Origin: CAYYGL01 sp964471235
GTDB taxonomy: Bacteria; Calditrichota; Calditrichia; RBG-13-44-9; J075
DNA length: 64,000 nucleotides
Assembly: GCA_964471235.1 (NCBI GenBank)
Contig: CAYYGL010000001.1
Location: forward strand, 1 to 64,000
Direction of reading: 5' to 3'
Shown here: positions 26,261 through 35,182 of the stretch, piece after piece
How positions within the stretch are numbered: position 1 is the first letter of the stretch
How the letters are laid out: each line of letters opens with the position of its first letter
Translations under genes and position numbers: made by a program
Notes under the pieces: generated by a model
Seen by the model: only the letters and a program-made list of their open reading frames with translations
Database searches by the model: none
Told to the model about the DNA's origin: nothing

Positions 26261-29128
26261 TTATGAGGCTTCCTCCAGATCATGGGTTGCCTGATAGGTT
26301 AGCCAGTGGTCCAGTTCCTGTTTGAGAAATTTTCCGGTATAAGAGGTCGGGTGAGCTGCCACTTCCTCGGGCGTTCCTTCCGCCACAATTCGCCCGCCAT
26401 CGTCACCGCCTTCCGGTCCCAGGTCAATAATCCAATCTGCCGTCTTGATCACATCCAGGTTGTGCTCAATAACAATCACCGTGTTGCCCTTTTCCACCAG
26501 GCGGTTCAGCACCTCCAGCAGCATCTTGATGTCATCAAAATGCAGCCCGGTGGTCGGTTCATCCAGAATATAAACCGTACGCCCGGTACCCACCAGGGAG
26601 AGTTCGGTCGCTAACTTTACCCGCTGTGCTTCTCCGCCGCTCAGGGTGGTTGCCCGCTGACCGAGGTGGATGTAGCCCAGGCCCACATCGTGCAGGGTTT
26701 GCAATTTCCGCTTAATGCTGGGGATTTTATCAAAAAACTCCAGGGCTTCATTGACGGTCATTTCCAGCACATCGGAAATGTTTTTTCCCCGGTATTTGAT
26801 TTCCAGGGTTTCCCGGTTGTAGCGTAATCCGTGACACACCTCGCAGGTAATATAGACATCCGGCAGAAAGTGCATCTCGATTTTCTTCACCCCGTCGCCG
26901 TCGCAGGCATCGCACCGCCCGCCCTTCACATTAAAACTGAACCGCCCCGGTTTGTAACCCCTGATTTTCGATTCCGGCAGCCGGGCAAACAGGTCGCGGA
27001 TAAAGGTAAACACCCCGGTATAAGTCGCCGGATTGGAACGGGGCGTACGCCCGATGGGGGATTGATCAATGGCGATAATTTTGTCAACGTATTCCAATCC
27101 CTCTACTTTCCTATATTCCAGGGGGATTTTTTTGCTGTTATGTAGATAGGATGCCAGCAGGGGATAGAGGGTGTAATTCACCAGGGTGCTTTTACCGGAA
27201 CCGGAGACGCCGGTAATGCAAATGAATTTTCCGAGTGGAAACTTCACCGTGATGTTTTTCAGATTGTTACCCCGGGCACCCTTCAGGGTTAAGAATTGAC
27301 CGTTCCCTTCCCGCCGAAAGGGCGGCACCGGGATGTATTTTTTATAAGATAGATATTGCCCGGTGATGGAGCGGGGATTACGGGCAATCTGGCGGGGAGT
27401 GCCCTCCGCCACCACTTCGCCGCCGTGTTTTCCGGCACCAGGTCCCAAATCGATCACATAATCCGCCGTCTCAATGGTCTCCCGGTCATGTTCCACCACT
27501 AAAACGGTGTTGCCAAGGTCTCGCAATTGCAGGAGTGTGTTGATCAGGCGGGTATTATCCCGCTGGTGTAAACCAATCGAGGGTTCATCCAAAACGTAGA
27601 GCACCCCCACCAACTGGCTGCCGATCTGGGTTGCCAGGCGTATTCGCTGCGCTTCTCCACCGGATAAGCTGCCGGCAGTGCGATCCAGGGTGAGATATTC
27701 CAGACCGACGTTTAGCAAAAATTTTAACCGGGCTTTAATTTCTTTTAGAATTTGATGAGCAATGGTTTTTTCCTGGCGACTCAACTTTAAGGAATCAAAA
27801 AATTCAAAGGCGTTTTTGATATTTTTCGCGGTCACTTCTGCGATGTTCAAACCGGCAACTTTTACCCCTAATGCCTCTTTTCGCAGCCGGGCGCCGTGGC
27901 ATTCCGGGCAGGGGATTTCGTTCATGAATCCTTCTATCCAGGTACGGATATGTTGAGAAGCGGTCTGCCGATACCGCCGGTAAAGATTGTTGATGACCCC
28001 TTCAAAATTGGATGAAAATTCGAATTTGGAGCGTTCCCGTTGAAACCGAAAGGTAATTTTTTTACTACCCGTACCATACAGGATGATCTTTTTGATTTCT
28101 TCCGGTAATTTTTTCCAGGGAGTATTCAGGCTGAAGCCGAATTCTCGCGAGAGAGCCTCGATCATCTCGAAATACCAACTGGCGCGCTGAACCCCCACCG
28201 GTTGGATGGCGCCCTGATTGATGCTGAGATTGGGGTTGGGCACCACAAGCCGGGGATCTATTTCCAGCTTGAAACCCAGCCCGTCGCAGTTGGGGCAGGC
28301 GCCGTAAGGGCTGTTAAAGGAAAACATGCGCGGCTCCATCTCCTCATAACTGATATTGCAGCGCTGGCAGGAAAAGTGTTCGCTGAATAACTGTTCCTCG
28401 GCTGCGTCAATGTTATCCAGAATCACCAGTCCGCTGCTCATCTTCAGGGCAATTTCTATCGATTCATTGAGCCGCTGACGAATTTTCGGGTGAATCTTCA
28501 AACGGTCAACAACCACTTCAATGTTATGTTTGATTTTTTTGTTAAGCCGGATGTCATCCTCGATGCTGAACAATTTGCCGTCCACCCGCACCCGCACAAA
28601 ACCTTCTCGTTTTATCTCCTCGAACAAATCCCGGTATTCCCCCTTACGCCCCCGAACCACCGGGGCTAAAATTTGCACCCGGGTGTCTTCCGGAAGCTGC
28701 AAAATGGTATCGACAATTTGTTGAGGAGTCTGGCGAGAAATGGGGTTTCCGCAATTGTAGCAATGGGGTTTTCCGATGCGGGCATATAGCAAGCGCAGGT
28801 AGTCATAGATTTCCGTAACCGTTGCCACCGTGGACCGGGGATTTCGATGGGTGGTTTTTTGCTCAATGGAGATTGCCGGGGACAGCCCATCAATGTAATC
28901 CACATCCGGTTTTTCCATTAATCCTAAAAATTGGCGGGCATAGGCGCTTAACGATTCCACATAACGGCGCTGTCCTTCCGCATAAATGGTATCAAACGCC
29001 AGACTGGATTTGCCCGACCCCGACAGACCGGTAATCACCACAAACTTCTGCCGGGGTATCCGAACGTCGATATTCTTTAAGTTATGTTCTCTCGCCCCTT
29101 TGACGATTAAAAATTCTTTCTTACCCAT
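26261..29128 (-). CDS. uvrA: excinuclease ABC subunit A
   Basis: A 955-residue UvrA, the damage-recognition ATPase of nucleotide excision repair. It has the twin ABC layout: Walker A GLSGSGKSS near residue 35 and GVSGSGKST in the second half, two LSGGEAQR signatures, Walker B YVLDEPS and YILDEPT, and zinc-finger Cys pairs (CYNC, CQRC, CPNC in the first half; CDACDGDG with CEVC in the second). Normal length. ATG 29128 follows a modest AAAGGCAG site. No uvrB or uvrC is adjacent. Confidence 0.97.
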   Translation of the reverse strand: MGKKEFLIVKGAREHNLKNIDVRIPRQKFVVITGLSGSGKSSLAFDTIYAEGQRRYVESLSAYARQFLGLMEKPDVDYIDGLSPAISIEQKTTHRNPRSTVATVTEIYDYLRLLYARIGKPHCYNCGNPISRQTPQQIVDTILQLPEDTRVQILAPVVRGRKGEYRDLFEEIKREGFVRVRVDGKLFSIEDDIRLNKKIKHNIEVVVDRLKIHPKIRQRLNESIEIALKMSSGLVILDNIDAAEEQLFSEHFSCQRCNISYEEMEPRMFSFNSPYGACPNCDGLGFKLEIDPRLVVPNPNLSINQGAIQPVGVQRASWYFEMIEALSREFGFSLNTPWKKLPEEIKKIILYGTGSKKITFRFQRERSKFEFSSNFEGVINNLYRRYRQTASQHIRTWIEGFMNEIPCPECHGARLRKEALGVKVAGLNIAEVTAKNIKNAFEFFDSLKLSRQEKTIAHQILKEIKARLKFLLNVGLEYLTLDRTAGSLSGGEAQRIRLATQIGSQLVGVLYVLDEPSIGLHQRDNTRLINTLLQLRDLGNTVLVVEHDRETIETADYVIDLGPGAGKHGGEVVAEGTPRQIARNPRSITGQYLSYKKYIPVPPFRREGNGQFLTLKGARGNNLKNITVKFPLGKFICITGVSGSGKSTLVNYTLYPLLASYLHNSKKIPLEYRKVEGLEYVDKIIAIDQSPIGRTPRSNPATYTGVFTFIRDLFARLPESKIRGYKPGRFSFNVKGGRCDACDGDGVKKIEMHFLPDVYITCEVCHGLRYNRETLEIKYRGKNISDVLEMTVNEALEFFDKIPSIKRKLQTLHDVGLGYIHLGQRATTLSGGEAQRVKLATELSLVGTGRTVYILDEPTTGLHFDDIKMLLEVLNRLVEKGNTVIVIEHNLDVIKTADWIIDLGPEGGDDGGRIVAEGTPEEVAAHPTSYTGKFLKQELDHWLTYQATHDLEEAS

Positions 29129-29246
29129 ACTGCCTTTCCATGAGTGTTATCACTTCATTTAAAAATGGACCGGGAGGATGTCACCATCTCTCGCCATCAA
29201 TTTACCTCCCTCAATTAAAGCGCTATTTGTGTGTGCCTATCGGCAC

Positions 29247-29260
29247 CAGCACATGTGCTG
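29247..29260. promoter_or_regulatory. 14-bp palindrome upstream of uvrA
   Basis: CAGCACATGTGCTG is a perfect palindrome about 120 bp upstream of the uvrA start. It has the size of a dimer binding site, but it is not the E. coli LexA box and no second copy was noticed. Confidence 0.3.
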
Positions 29261-29438
29261 CCTTAGTGAACATTGATGCACGCCAAATATAGAGGATTAA
29301 TGGGAAAACAGCAACCGCAATTTGAATGAAGATTTTGAGAATCCGACCCCATTTCGGAAAAACCTGTGGTAACTATTCAGAAGGCAGACCATAAAGAGTT
29401 CCTGTATAAAGATGCATCTGTAATCAACAGTGTCTTTT

Positions 29439-29520
29439 TACCGCAATGATAGCAGCGGAGACGCGACGGCGGCCGCAACGGGAAAGAGACAAACATCTGT
29501 TCGTTGCGAACGTTGCGGTA
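29439..29520 (-). repeat. dispersed intergenic repeat, copy B
   Basis: An 82-bp element bounded by TACCGCAA (29439-29446) and TTGCGGTA (29513-29520). Its reverse complement matches copy A at 20695-20787 along nearly the whole length, with a short gap near one end and scattered changes. Confidence 0.7.
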
Positions 29521-29656
29521 TAACACCCTGAATCCCTACAACTTGTGAAAAGGGGAGAAGGGTTCCGGTTGGTGCCCATTTTGGGTTCCGGATTAATTTT
29601 CTTTTCGATTTTTGATAGCATCTGCTTAACTTGCTCGCAAGGCATGATGTTATCGA

Positions 29657-30301
29657 ATGACTACAGTGGATATTGAGATGACAATTCAGGATGCCTACGA
29701 CAGGTGGTCAATTACGTACGACAGCGATAGAAACCGCACCCGCGACCTGGATGGCGAGGTTACCCGGAAGGTTTTGGGAAAGATGCGCTTCGAGCGGATT
29801 CTGGAAATTGGCTGCGGCACCGGAAAAAACACTGCTTTTCTATCCGGGATCAGCACATCGGTGCTGGCGTTGGATTTTTCGGAGAAAATGCTGAAGAAGG
29901 CAAAGCAGAAGAAATTTGCCGGTGAGGTCACATTTGCCAGGGCAGACATTACCCAACCGTGGCAGATAGCGCAAAATATGTTCGATTTGATCTCCTGCAA
30001 CCTGGTACTGGAACACATCGAAGACCTCACGTTTATCTTCTCCGAGGCAGCCCGGGTTTTAAAAGCCCCGGGATATTTCTTTATTTCCGAATTACATCCA
30101 TTCCGGCAATACCAGGGCACCCAGGCAAATTTTAAAAACACCCAAGAAACGGTTGTGATACCGGCGTTCGTTCATCATATCTCGGAATTTTTAGGAGCTG
30201 CCATCCATGCCGGCTTTACCCTGATCGACTTACAGGAATGGTGGCATGAAGAAGATGCCGGCAAACCGCCCCGACTGTTGACCCTTTTGTTTGATAAATG
30301 A
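29657..30301 (+). CDS. SAM-dependent methyltransferase
   Basis: A 214-residue class I methyltransferase: motif I ILEIGCGTGKNTAFL, an acidic motif II (VLALDFSEKM), motif post-I (ARADI) and SCNLVLEHIEDL, as in the UbiE/BioC group. The substrate is not readable; quinone, lipid or small-acid methylation are all possible. It starts at ATG 29657 (ATG 29678 is an alternative) and ends right before the octamer repeat. Confidence 0.85.
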   Translation: MTTVDIEMTIQDAYDRWSITYDSDRNRTRDLDGEVTRKVLGKMRFERILEIGCGTGKNTAFLSGISTSVLALDFSEKMLKKAKQKKFAGEVTFARADITQPWQIAQNMFDLISCNLVLEHIEDLTFIFSEAARVLKAPGYFFISELHPFRQYQGTQANFKNTQETVVIPAFVHHISEFLGAAIHAGFTLIDLQEWWHEEDAGKPPRLLTLLFDK

Positions 30302-30320
30302 TATTCCAAATACTCTCCCC

Positions 30321-30440
30321 CTGTCCCACTGTCTCCCTGTCTTACTGTTCCACTGCCTTACTGCCCCACTGTCTTACTGTCTCCCTGTCGCACTGCCTTA
30401 CTGCCTCACTGTCTTACTGTCCCACCGCCTCACTATCCCT
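30321..30440. repeat. 15-copy octamer tandem repeat CTGYCYYA
   Basis: From 30321 the sequence can be cut into 15 consecutive octamers: CTGTCCCA, CTGTCTCC, CTGTCTTA, CTGTTCCA, CTGCCTTA and so on to CTATCCCT. Five octamers form a 40-bp higher-order unit seen at 30353-30392 and again, slightly changed, at 30393-30432. One strand is almost purely pyrimidine plus A and G at fixed sites. Non-coding. Confidence 0.85.
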
Positions 30441-30501
30441 CTCCCAAATCCCAATTTCACCATTTCCTCCCATCCCCCAATAATCATCCCAACTCCACCG
30501 C

Positions 30502-30535
30502 TTTATCTTCTATAATTCACCTTTGAGAAGATAAA
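30502..30535 (+). promoter_or_regulatory. inverted repeat around a TATAAT, possible hpn promoter/operator
   Basis: TTTATCTTCT (30502-30511) and AGAAGATAAA (30526-30535) are perfect 10-bp inverted repeats. A perfect TATAAT (30511-30516) lies at the inner edge, 42 bp before the hpnC start. No good -35 is present at 16-18 bp, so an activator or other sigma factor may be needed. Confidence 0.45.
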
Positions 30536-30557
30536 AAATCGAAGTATCTTTAATTTG

Positions 30558-31448
30558 ATGGAAGATATTAAGGAATTTGAAATGCTTTCGGTAAATACCG
30601 GGGCTGATATAGAAGCGGCGTACCGGGCATGCCGGAGGATTACCGAGACGCATTATGAGAATTTTCCGGTGGCGTCCCGATTGTTACCGGCGGGGGTACG
30701 GAAGCACATCTACCCGATTTATGCGTTTGCCCGCTATGCAGATGACCTGGCAGATGAGTACCGGGATGAAGAAGGGTTATTGCACTGGCGGGAAAAGCTG
30801 TATCGCTGTGTGAATGAACCGGTTGACCACCCGATTTTCCTTGCCCTCGCTGACACCATTCACAAGAAAAATATTCCGGTGGCGTTGCTGGATGACCTTC
30901 TGTCGGCGTTTCTCCAGGATTTAACCAAAAACCGCTATCAGGATCTCACCGAGTTGCTTCACTACTGCCGGTTTTCCGCCAACCCGGTGGGACGGATTAT
31001 TTTGCTGCTTCATGGCTATGGGGATGAATCCCTGATGCAACTCTCCGATATCATTTGCTCTGCCCTGCAACTGACCAATTTCTGGCAGGATATCAGCATT
31101 GATATTCACAAAGATCGCTTATATATCCCCCTGAGCTATCTGGACAAATATGGGATAACGGAAGGTGAAATTTTTTCCGGGCGAACATCACACAATTTTC
31201 GACGTTTAATGTCCGAACTGGTCAGGGAAACCCGGCAAATGTATCGGAAGGGTTCCGGATTGTTGACTCATATCCGGGGAAGGCTGCGCTGGGAGTTGTA
31301 TTTTACCATTGCCGGCGGGAAGCGGGTACTGGATAAAATTCAGCGGATAGATTACAATGTGTTGGATCAGCGGGTAAAATTGACGAAAAGAGACTGGCTC
31401 GTTCTCCTGATCCGTGGAGCGATTAAAAAAAAGAGGCGTTATGAATGA
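30558..31448 (+). CDS. hpnC: squalene synthase HpnC (presqualene diphosphate-converting)
   Basis: A 296-residue squalene/phytoene synthase-type enzyme. The Asp-rich motifs are DDLADEY (first) and a second in QDISIDIHKDR. In the three-enzyme route to squalene, HpnD makes presqualene diphosphate from two farnesyl diphosphates, HpnC turns it into hydroxysqualene and HpnE reduces it. It is first in the order C-D-E. ATG 30558 is preferred to TTG 30555. Overlaps hpnD by 8 bp. Confidence 0.9.
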   Translation: MEDIKEFEMLSVNTGADIEAAYRACRRITETHYENFPVASRLLPAGVRKHIYPIYAFARYADDLADEYRDEEGLLHWREKLYRCVNEPVDHPIFLALADTIHKKNIPVALLDDLLSAFLQDLTKNRYQDLTELLHYCRFSANPVGRIILLLHGYGDESLMQLSDIICSALQLTNFWQDISIDIHKDRLYIPLSYLDKYGITEGEIFSGRTSHNFRRLMSELVRETRQMYRKGSGLLTHIRGRLRWELYFTIAGGKRVLDKIQRIDYNVLDQRVKLTKRDWLVLLIRGAIKKKRRYE

Positions 31449-32304
31449 AACAGTTTTAGACCCGGCGCTTACCCGGGAGAGCAAAAGTAGCTTTTTGTAC
31501 TCCTTTTTTCTGTTACCCAAAGAGAAACGTCGGGCAATCTACACACTTTATGCGTTTTGTCGTCAAACCGATGATATTGTTGACAACAACAACAGTCCCC
31601 TGGAAAAACGGCTCTGGTTGTTGAACCGCTGGGAAAAAGAGCTAAAGCGATGCTTTCTGAATCAGGTTTCCAACTACTTCGATTCCCTGCATCAGGTTGC
31701 CGAAGTTTTTAAAATCCCATTTGAGTATTTTCTGGAGTTAATCGCCGGGGTACGGATGGATTTGACCGAAATCGGCTTTCGGTCTTTTGAAGACCTGAAA
31801 CTGTATTGTTACCGGGTGGCTTCCATTGTTGGTTTAATGAGTATTGAAATTTTCGGTTACCGGGACCCCCAGATTAAACAATATGCGGAGAACCTGGGAA
31901 TTGCCCTGCAGTTGACCAATATCATCCGGGATGTCGGGGCGGATGCCCGGTTGGGGCGAATCTATATTCCCGAGGAAGACCTGGAACGATTTGCAGTGAC
32001 AAAAGCCGAGATCATGAATAAACGCTATAGCGACCGGTTTTATCAACTGATGAGTTTTCAATCCCGGCGGGCACGCAAGTATTACCAACTGGCAGAAGCG
32101 TATCTGCCCGGTTCGGAAAAGCTGAACATGCTGGTTTCCGAAATCATGAAAAACATTTACTGGCGCTTGTTAAACAAAATTGAAGCGGAACAATACAAAG
32201 TGCTGGATAGACGACTATCGGTCTCCACCACTTCAAAAGTCTGGATTACCCTCCGCACGGTTTCCAAAATTAAGTTGGATAAAATGTTAGGAGAAGTCAG
32301 CTAA
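31441..32304 (+). CDS. hpnD: presqualene diphosphate synthase HpnD
   Basis: A 287-residue squalene/phytoene synthase family enzyme that condenses two farnesyl diphosphates to presqualene diphosphate. Asp-rich motifs: CRQTDDIVDNN and IIRDVGADARLGRIY; YCYRVASIVGLM is also typical. The frame opens at 31414, but ATG 31441 fits the family N-terminus and overlaps the hpnC stop (ATGAATGA), implying coupled translation. hpnE begins 1 bp after its stop. Confidence 0.92.
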   Translation: MNETVLDPALTRESKSSFLYSFFLLPKEKRRAIYTLYAFCRQTDDIVDNNNSPLEKRLWLLNRWEKELKRCFLNQVSNYFDSLHQVAEVFKIPFEYFLELIAGVRMDLTEIGFRSFEDLKLYCYRVASIVGLMSIEIFGYRDPQIKQYAENLGIALQLTNIIRDVGADARLGRIYIPEEDLERFAVTKAEIMNKRYSDRFYQLMSFQSRRARKYYQLAEAYLPGSEKLNMLVSEIMKNIYWRLLNKIEAEQYKVLDRRLSVSTTSKVWITLRTVSKIKLDKMLGEVS

Positions 32305-32305
32305 G

Positions 32306-33640
32306 ATGGCATCCGGTCGGGTGTTAATAGTCGGGGGAGGCGTTGCCGGCATCAGTGCCGCGGTTGCCGCCATCCGGAAAGGGCTGCAGCCGGTGTTGGT
32401 GGAAAAGAATCGTACCCTGGGCGGCAGAGCCCGTTCCCTGTACGCCCGGGATATCCGCCGCACCATTGACAATGGGCAGCATGCCCTCTCCTACAATTAT
32501 CAGCACACCCGCTGGTTATTGGCCACTCTGAATTCTCTTGAACGGATCCATTTTCAAAAGCGGCTGGAAATCCGTTTTTACCTGTCGCATCACCGTCGAA
32601 TCCACTTTCGGGTCTGGAATTTACCGGTACCGTTTCATCTGCTCCTTCCGCTGTTTCTTCTTCTCCCCCTGACCCCGGCAGACCGAAAATTTTTGGTGCG
32701 CTGGGGGTGGATGAACCGAAATCTGTCTGAATATCAACTGAAATCCATGACGGCAAGGGAATGGCTATACCAGGCAGGAGATGCCCCGGTGTTGGAACAA
32801 GTATTCTGGACGCCCCTGACGCTGGCAGCGCTGAACACGCCAATCGAAAACGCCAGCGCCCTTCTGCTGTACCGTGCGTTGCGGCAGGGATTTTTAAGCG
32901 GAGCTGCCCGGAGCGGTTTGGGGTTGCCGACAGATATGCTTGGTGAAATTTTTGCCAACCCTGCCGCACAGTTTATCCGCTCCCGGGGCGGATAGGTATT
33001 AACCGGCACTGCGATAAAAAAAATAAATTCCGCCAACGGCAGAGTGGTTAGCGCCACAACCGGGCAGGGGAAAGTGCTAAACGCCAGGCACTTCGTTCTG
33101 GCAACCTCCCCCTCCGCCCTGGTAAAAATTCTTCACCGGAGTGAGACAGGGGAGGAAAAATGGTGGAAACCGTTTTCTAAATTCCAATATTCCCCGATTA
33201 TTACCATAAATTTTTGGACCCGGGAGCCGCTTCCCGCCGGACCCCCCATTGCCCTGGTAAATTCGCCATTGCAGTGGATATTTCCAATACCCAACCACGA
33301 TAAACCCGGAGAAGGATATGGCTATACCGGGGTTATCAGCGCCGCATTCCGTGAAGTAGATTGGGGAAGAGAAACACTATTGGAGATGATAGACCGGGAG
33401 TTTGTTCGGTTTTTTAAACGAAGCCTGGTAACGGATTTCCACCTGATCGAGAGCAAAATTATCAAAGAAAAAACCGCCACCATCCTGCAAACACCGGATT
33501 CGCTACGATTGCGCCCCGGCGGAGTCACGCCTTATCCCAATCTGGTATTGGCAGGAGATTGGCTGGATACCGGTCTGCCGGCAACTATCGAAAGTGCGGT
33601 GCAAAGCGGCAGAGAGGCAATTGATAAATTAACCGCATGA
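32306..33640 (+). pseudogene. hpnE: hydroxysqualene dehydroxylase HpnE, interrupted by one in-frame TAG
   Basis: An FAD-dependent amine-oxidase-like enzyme that reduces hydroxysqualene to squalene. The start has the dinucleotide motif VGGGVAGISAAVAAIRKG and EKNRTLGGRARSLY; the end has VLAGDWLDTGLPATIESAV. Both halves are in the same frame, and the only break is TAG at 32993-32995 (codon 230) in the context RSRGG-TAG-VLTGT. GAG, giving RGGEV as in relatives, is one base away. Reading through gives 444 residues, the normal length. It may be a fresh nonsense mutation, a sequencing error or a read-through site. AGGAGAA precedes ATG 32306. Confidence 0.85.
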
Positions 33641-33675
33641 TGGATACACCGGATCAAACACAAAAGGGGCACTTG

Positions 33676-34719
33676 ATGCCAATGGTTCAACTTAACATTC
33701 GCCTGTATGTCTATTTTATGCTGATGCTGCCTGTTCTTGCGGCATGTGGCAAGGAGCCTCCGGCGGAGACTGTTCCGCTACCGGAAGGGAAACACTACTA
33801 CCTGGGCGTAATCGCAAAGAATCTTGCCATTCAGATGGAATTATCATTTACCGATTCCACCGTTACCGGTAGTTACTATTATGAAAAGAATGGGACCGCA
33901 ATACCCTTAACCGGCAAAATTGCAAAAGATGGAACGATTTTGTTGAAAGAATACGGCAAGGCTGACCAAATCACCGGGGAATTTAAGGGCAAGCCGGATG
34001 TAGCAACCAGGAAAATTCGCGGTGCCTGGACCGGGAAAGAGAACGGAAAACGGCTAAGGTTTCAGTTAACGGAAGTAGCCGGTTATGTTTCGAGTGAAAT
34101 GAAAGAGGACAACATCACCGTCACAGCTAGTTATCCCCGGTTTCATTCCACTGCCGAATCCTTTCAACAACTGAACCGTCTGCTGCGAGATTCCGTTTCC
34201 CGGGAACAGCAGGATTTTATCAACACCGGAAAAGAATATCTACAGCCGGAAGACCCGATGTATGAGATAGGGTGGCAGAAAGAGATTGATTATTCCATTA
34301 AGTATTACTCGGAGACGCTGGTCAGCATATTGGAAACGGTTTCGGAATATACCGGCGGTGCTCATGGAAATTTAACCTATCGGTCTTTCAATTATCACAT
34401 AACGCAAGATAAACCGGTGCCGGTGAAGTTAACCGATTTGATTGTGCCGGAAGAACGTGGTATGGCGGTATTGTCGGAGAACTGTTTGCAGCAATTGCGA
34501 AAAAAAGGAGCCAGTGAAGTTACCGGTGGCAGGATACGGCAATTCAGGCCGGAGGACTTAAGCGCATTTACTTTAAATCCCGCCGGGATCACCATTTATT
34601 TTGCCCCTTATTCGGTGGCGTCTTATGCCGAGGGCACCTTTACAGTGCTGATACCTTATCAGGAGCTCAAAGATATCATTAAAACGAAGAGTCCGGTGGA
34701 TGCTTTTATCAAACGGTGA
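33676..34719 (+). CDS. lipoprotein with DUF4163/DUF3298-like domain
   Basis: A 347-residue lipoprotein (lipobox LAAC, C24) with two parts. The first (about 30-150) is an all-beta region with short repeats such as FTDSTVTGSYYYEKNGTAIP. The second resembles the DUF4163-DUF3298 pair of RsiV-like and PdaC-like proteins, marked by YTGGAHGNLTYRSFNY. Some relatives bind cell wall or lysozyme. A longer start at 33637 overlaps the hpnE stop, but AAGGGG is well placed for ATG 33676 and gives a normal signal peptide. It is probably the last gene of the hpn transcript, with no evident metabolic link. Confidence 0.82.
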   Translation: MPMVQLNIRLYVYFMLMLPVLAACGKEPPAETVPLPEGKHYYLGVIAKNLAIQMELSFTDSTVTGSYYYEKNGTAIPLTGKIAKDGTILLKEYGKADQITGEFKGKPDVATRKIRGAWTGKENGKRLRFQLTEVAGYVSSEMKEDNITVTASYPRFHSTAESFQQLNRLLRDSVSREQQDFINTGKEYLQPEDPMYEIGWQKEIDYSIKYYSETLVSILETVSEYTGGAHGNLTYRSFNYHITQDKPVPVKLTDLIVPEERGMAVLSENCLQQLRKKGASEVTGGRIRQFRPEDLSAFTLNPAGITIYFAPYSVASYAEGTFTVLIPYQELKDIIKTKSPVDAFIKR

Positions 34720-34728
34720 GTGCGGCCG

Positions 34729-35061
34729 CTATTCGTTAAAATGTTGCAGCAGCATTATCGAACATTCCGGTTGAAAAATATTTAACGGGGTAAAAAGGAT
34801 GATGTCGGATTTACGTTTCACGGTTTTACGTCGCTCTAACAACGCATTGTAACGTGGGTCCAAAATTATCATTCGCCAGGCATGTTCAACGGCGGTCAGG
34901 TTGATGATGATGTTGTTTTTCAGATAGTCTTCGTAGCGTCTGCCCACTAACCGACGACGTTCCATTTGCGATCTCCTGACATCCTTGATAGCTTTGTTTA
35001 ACATCCGATTCCGTTCGGATTTGCGGTGGTTAAGTTGTGTCGATACTGCTGAGTGTAACAA
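34729..35061 (-). CDS. small basic protein of unknown function
   Basis: A 110-residue frame with a strongly basic first half (KSERNRMLNKAIKDVRRSQM, then ERRRLVGRRYEDY) and a mixed second half ending LLQHFNE. No family recognised. Support for a real gene is a strong GGGAGGA just before the TTG at 35061 and the lack of anything else in the gap. It is divergent from the M20 hydrolase gene and converges on the lipoprotein gene. ATG 35004 is another possible start. Confidence 0.5.
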   Translation of the reverse strand: MLHSAVSTQLNHRKSERNRMLNKAIKDVRRSQMERRRLVGRRYEDYLKNNIIINLTAVEHAWRMIILDPRYNALLERRKTVKRKSDIILFTPLNIFQPECSIMLLQHFNE

Positions 35062-35182
35062 ATGGTCCTCCCATATAGTTTAGAAATGCCCGACCCCCTA
35101 ATAAACAATATTTCGGCAGCAAAGAGGTGTTCAATATCAATTTCGGAAGATAAAAATACAAAAAATTGGGGAGAAAAAGAAG

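Larger units (their letters stand above)
29129..29656. other. 528-bp divergent intergenic region
   Basis: Lies between divergent uvrA and a methyltransferase gene. It contains a 14-bp perfect palindrome (29247-29260) about 120 bp upstream of uvrA and the dispersed repeat copy B (29439-29520). No convincing coding frame. Confidence 0.5.

Noticed and set aside
30291..30515. Cys/Leu/Pro-rich frames across the octamer array
   Set aside because: They are translations of the tandem repeat; an octamer gives repetitive peptides in every frame and there is no ribosome site.
32993..32995. Amber recoding (for example pyrrolysine) as an explanation of the hpnE break
   Set aside because: TAG ends the aldehyde dehydrogenase at a normal length, and no other gene seen here carries an internal TAG.
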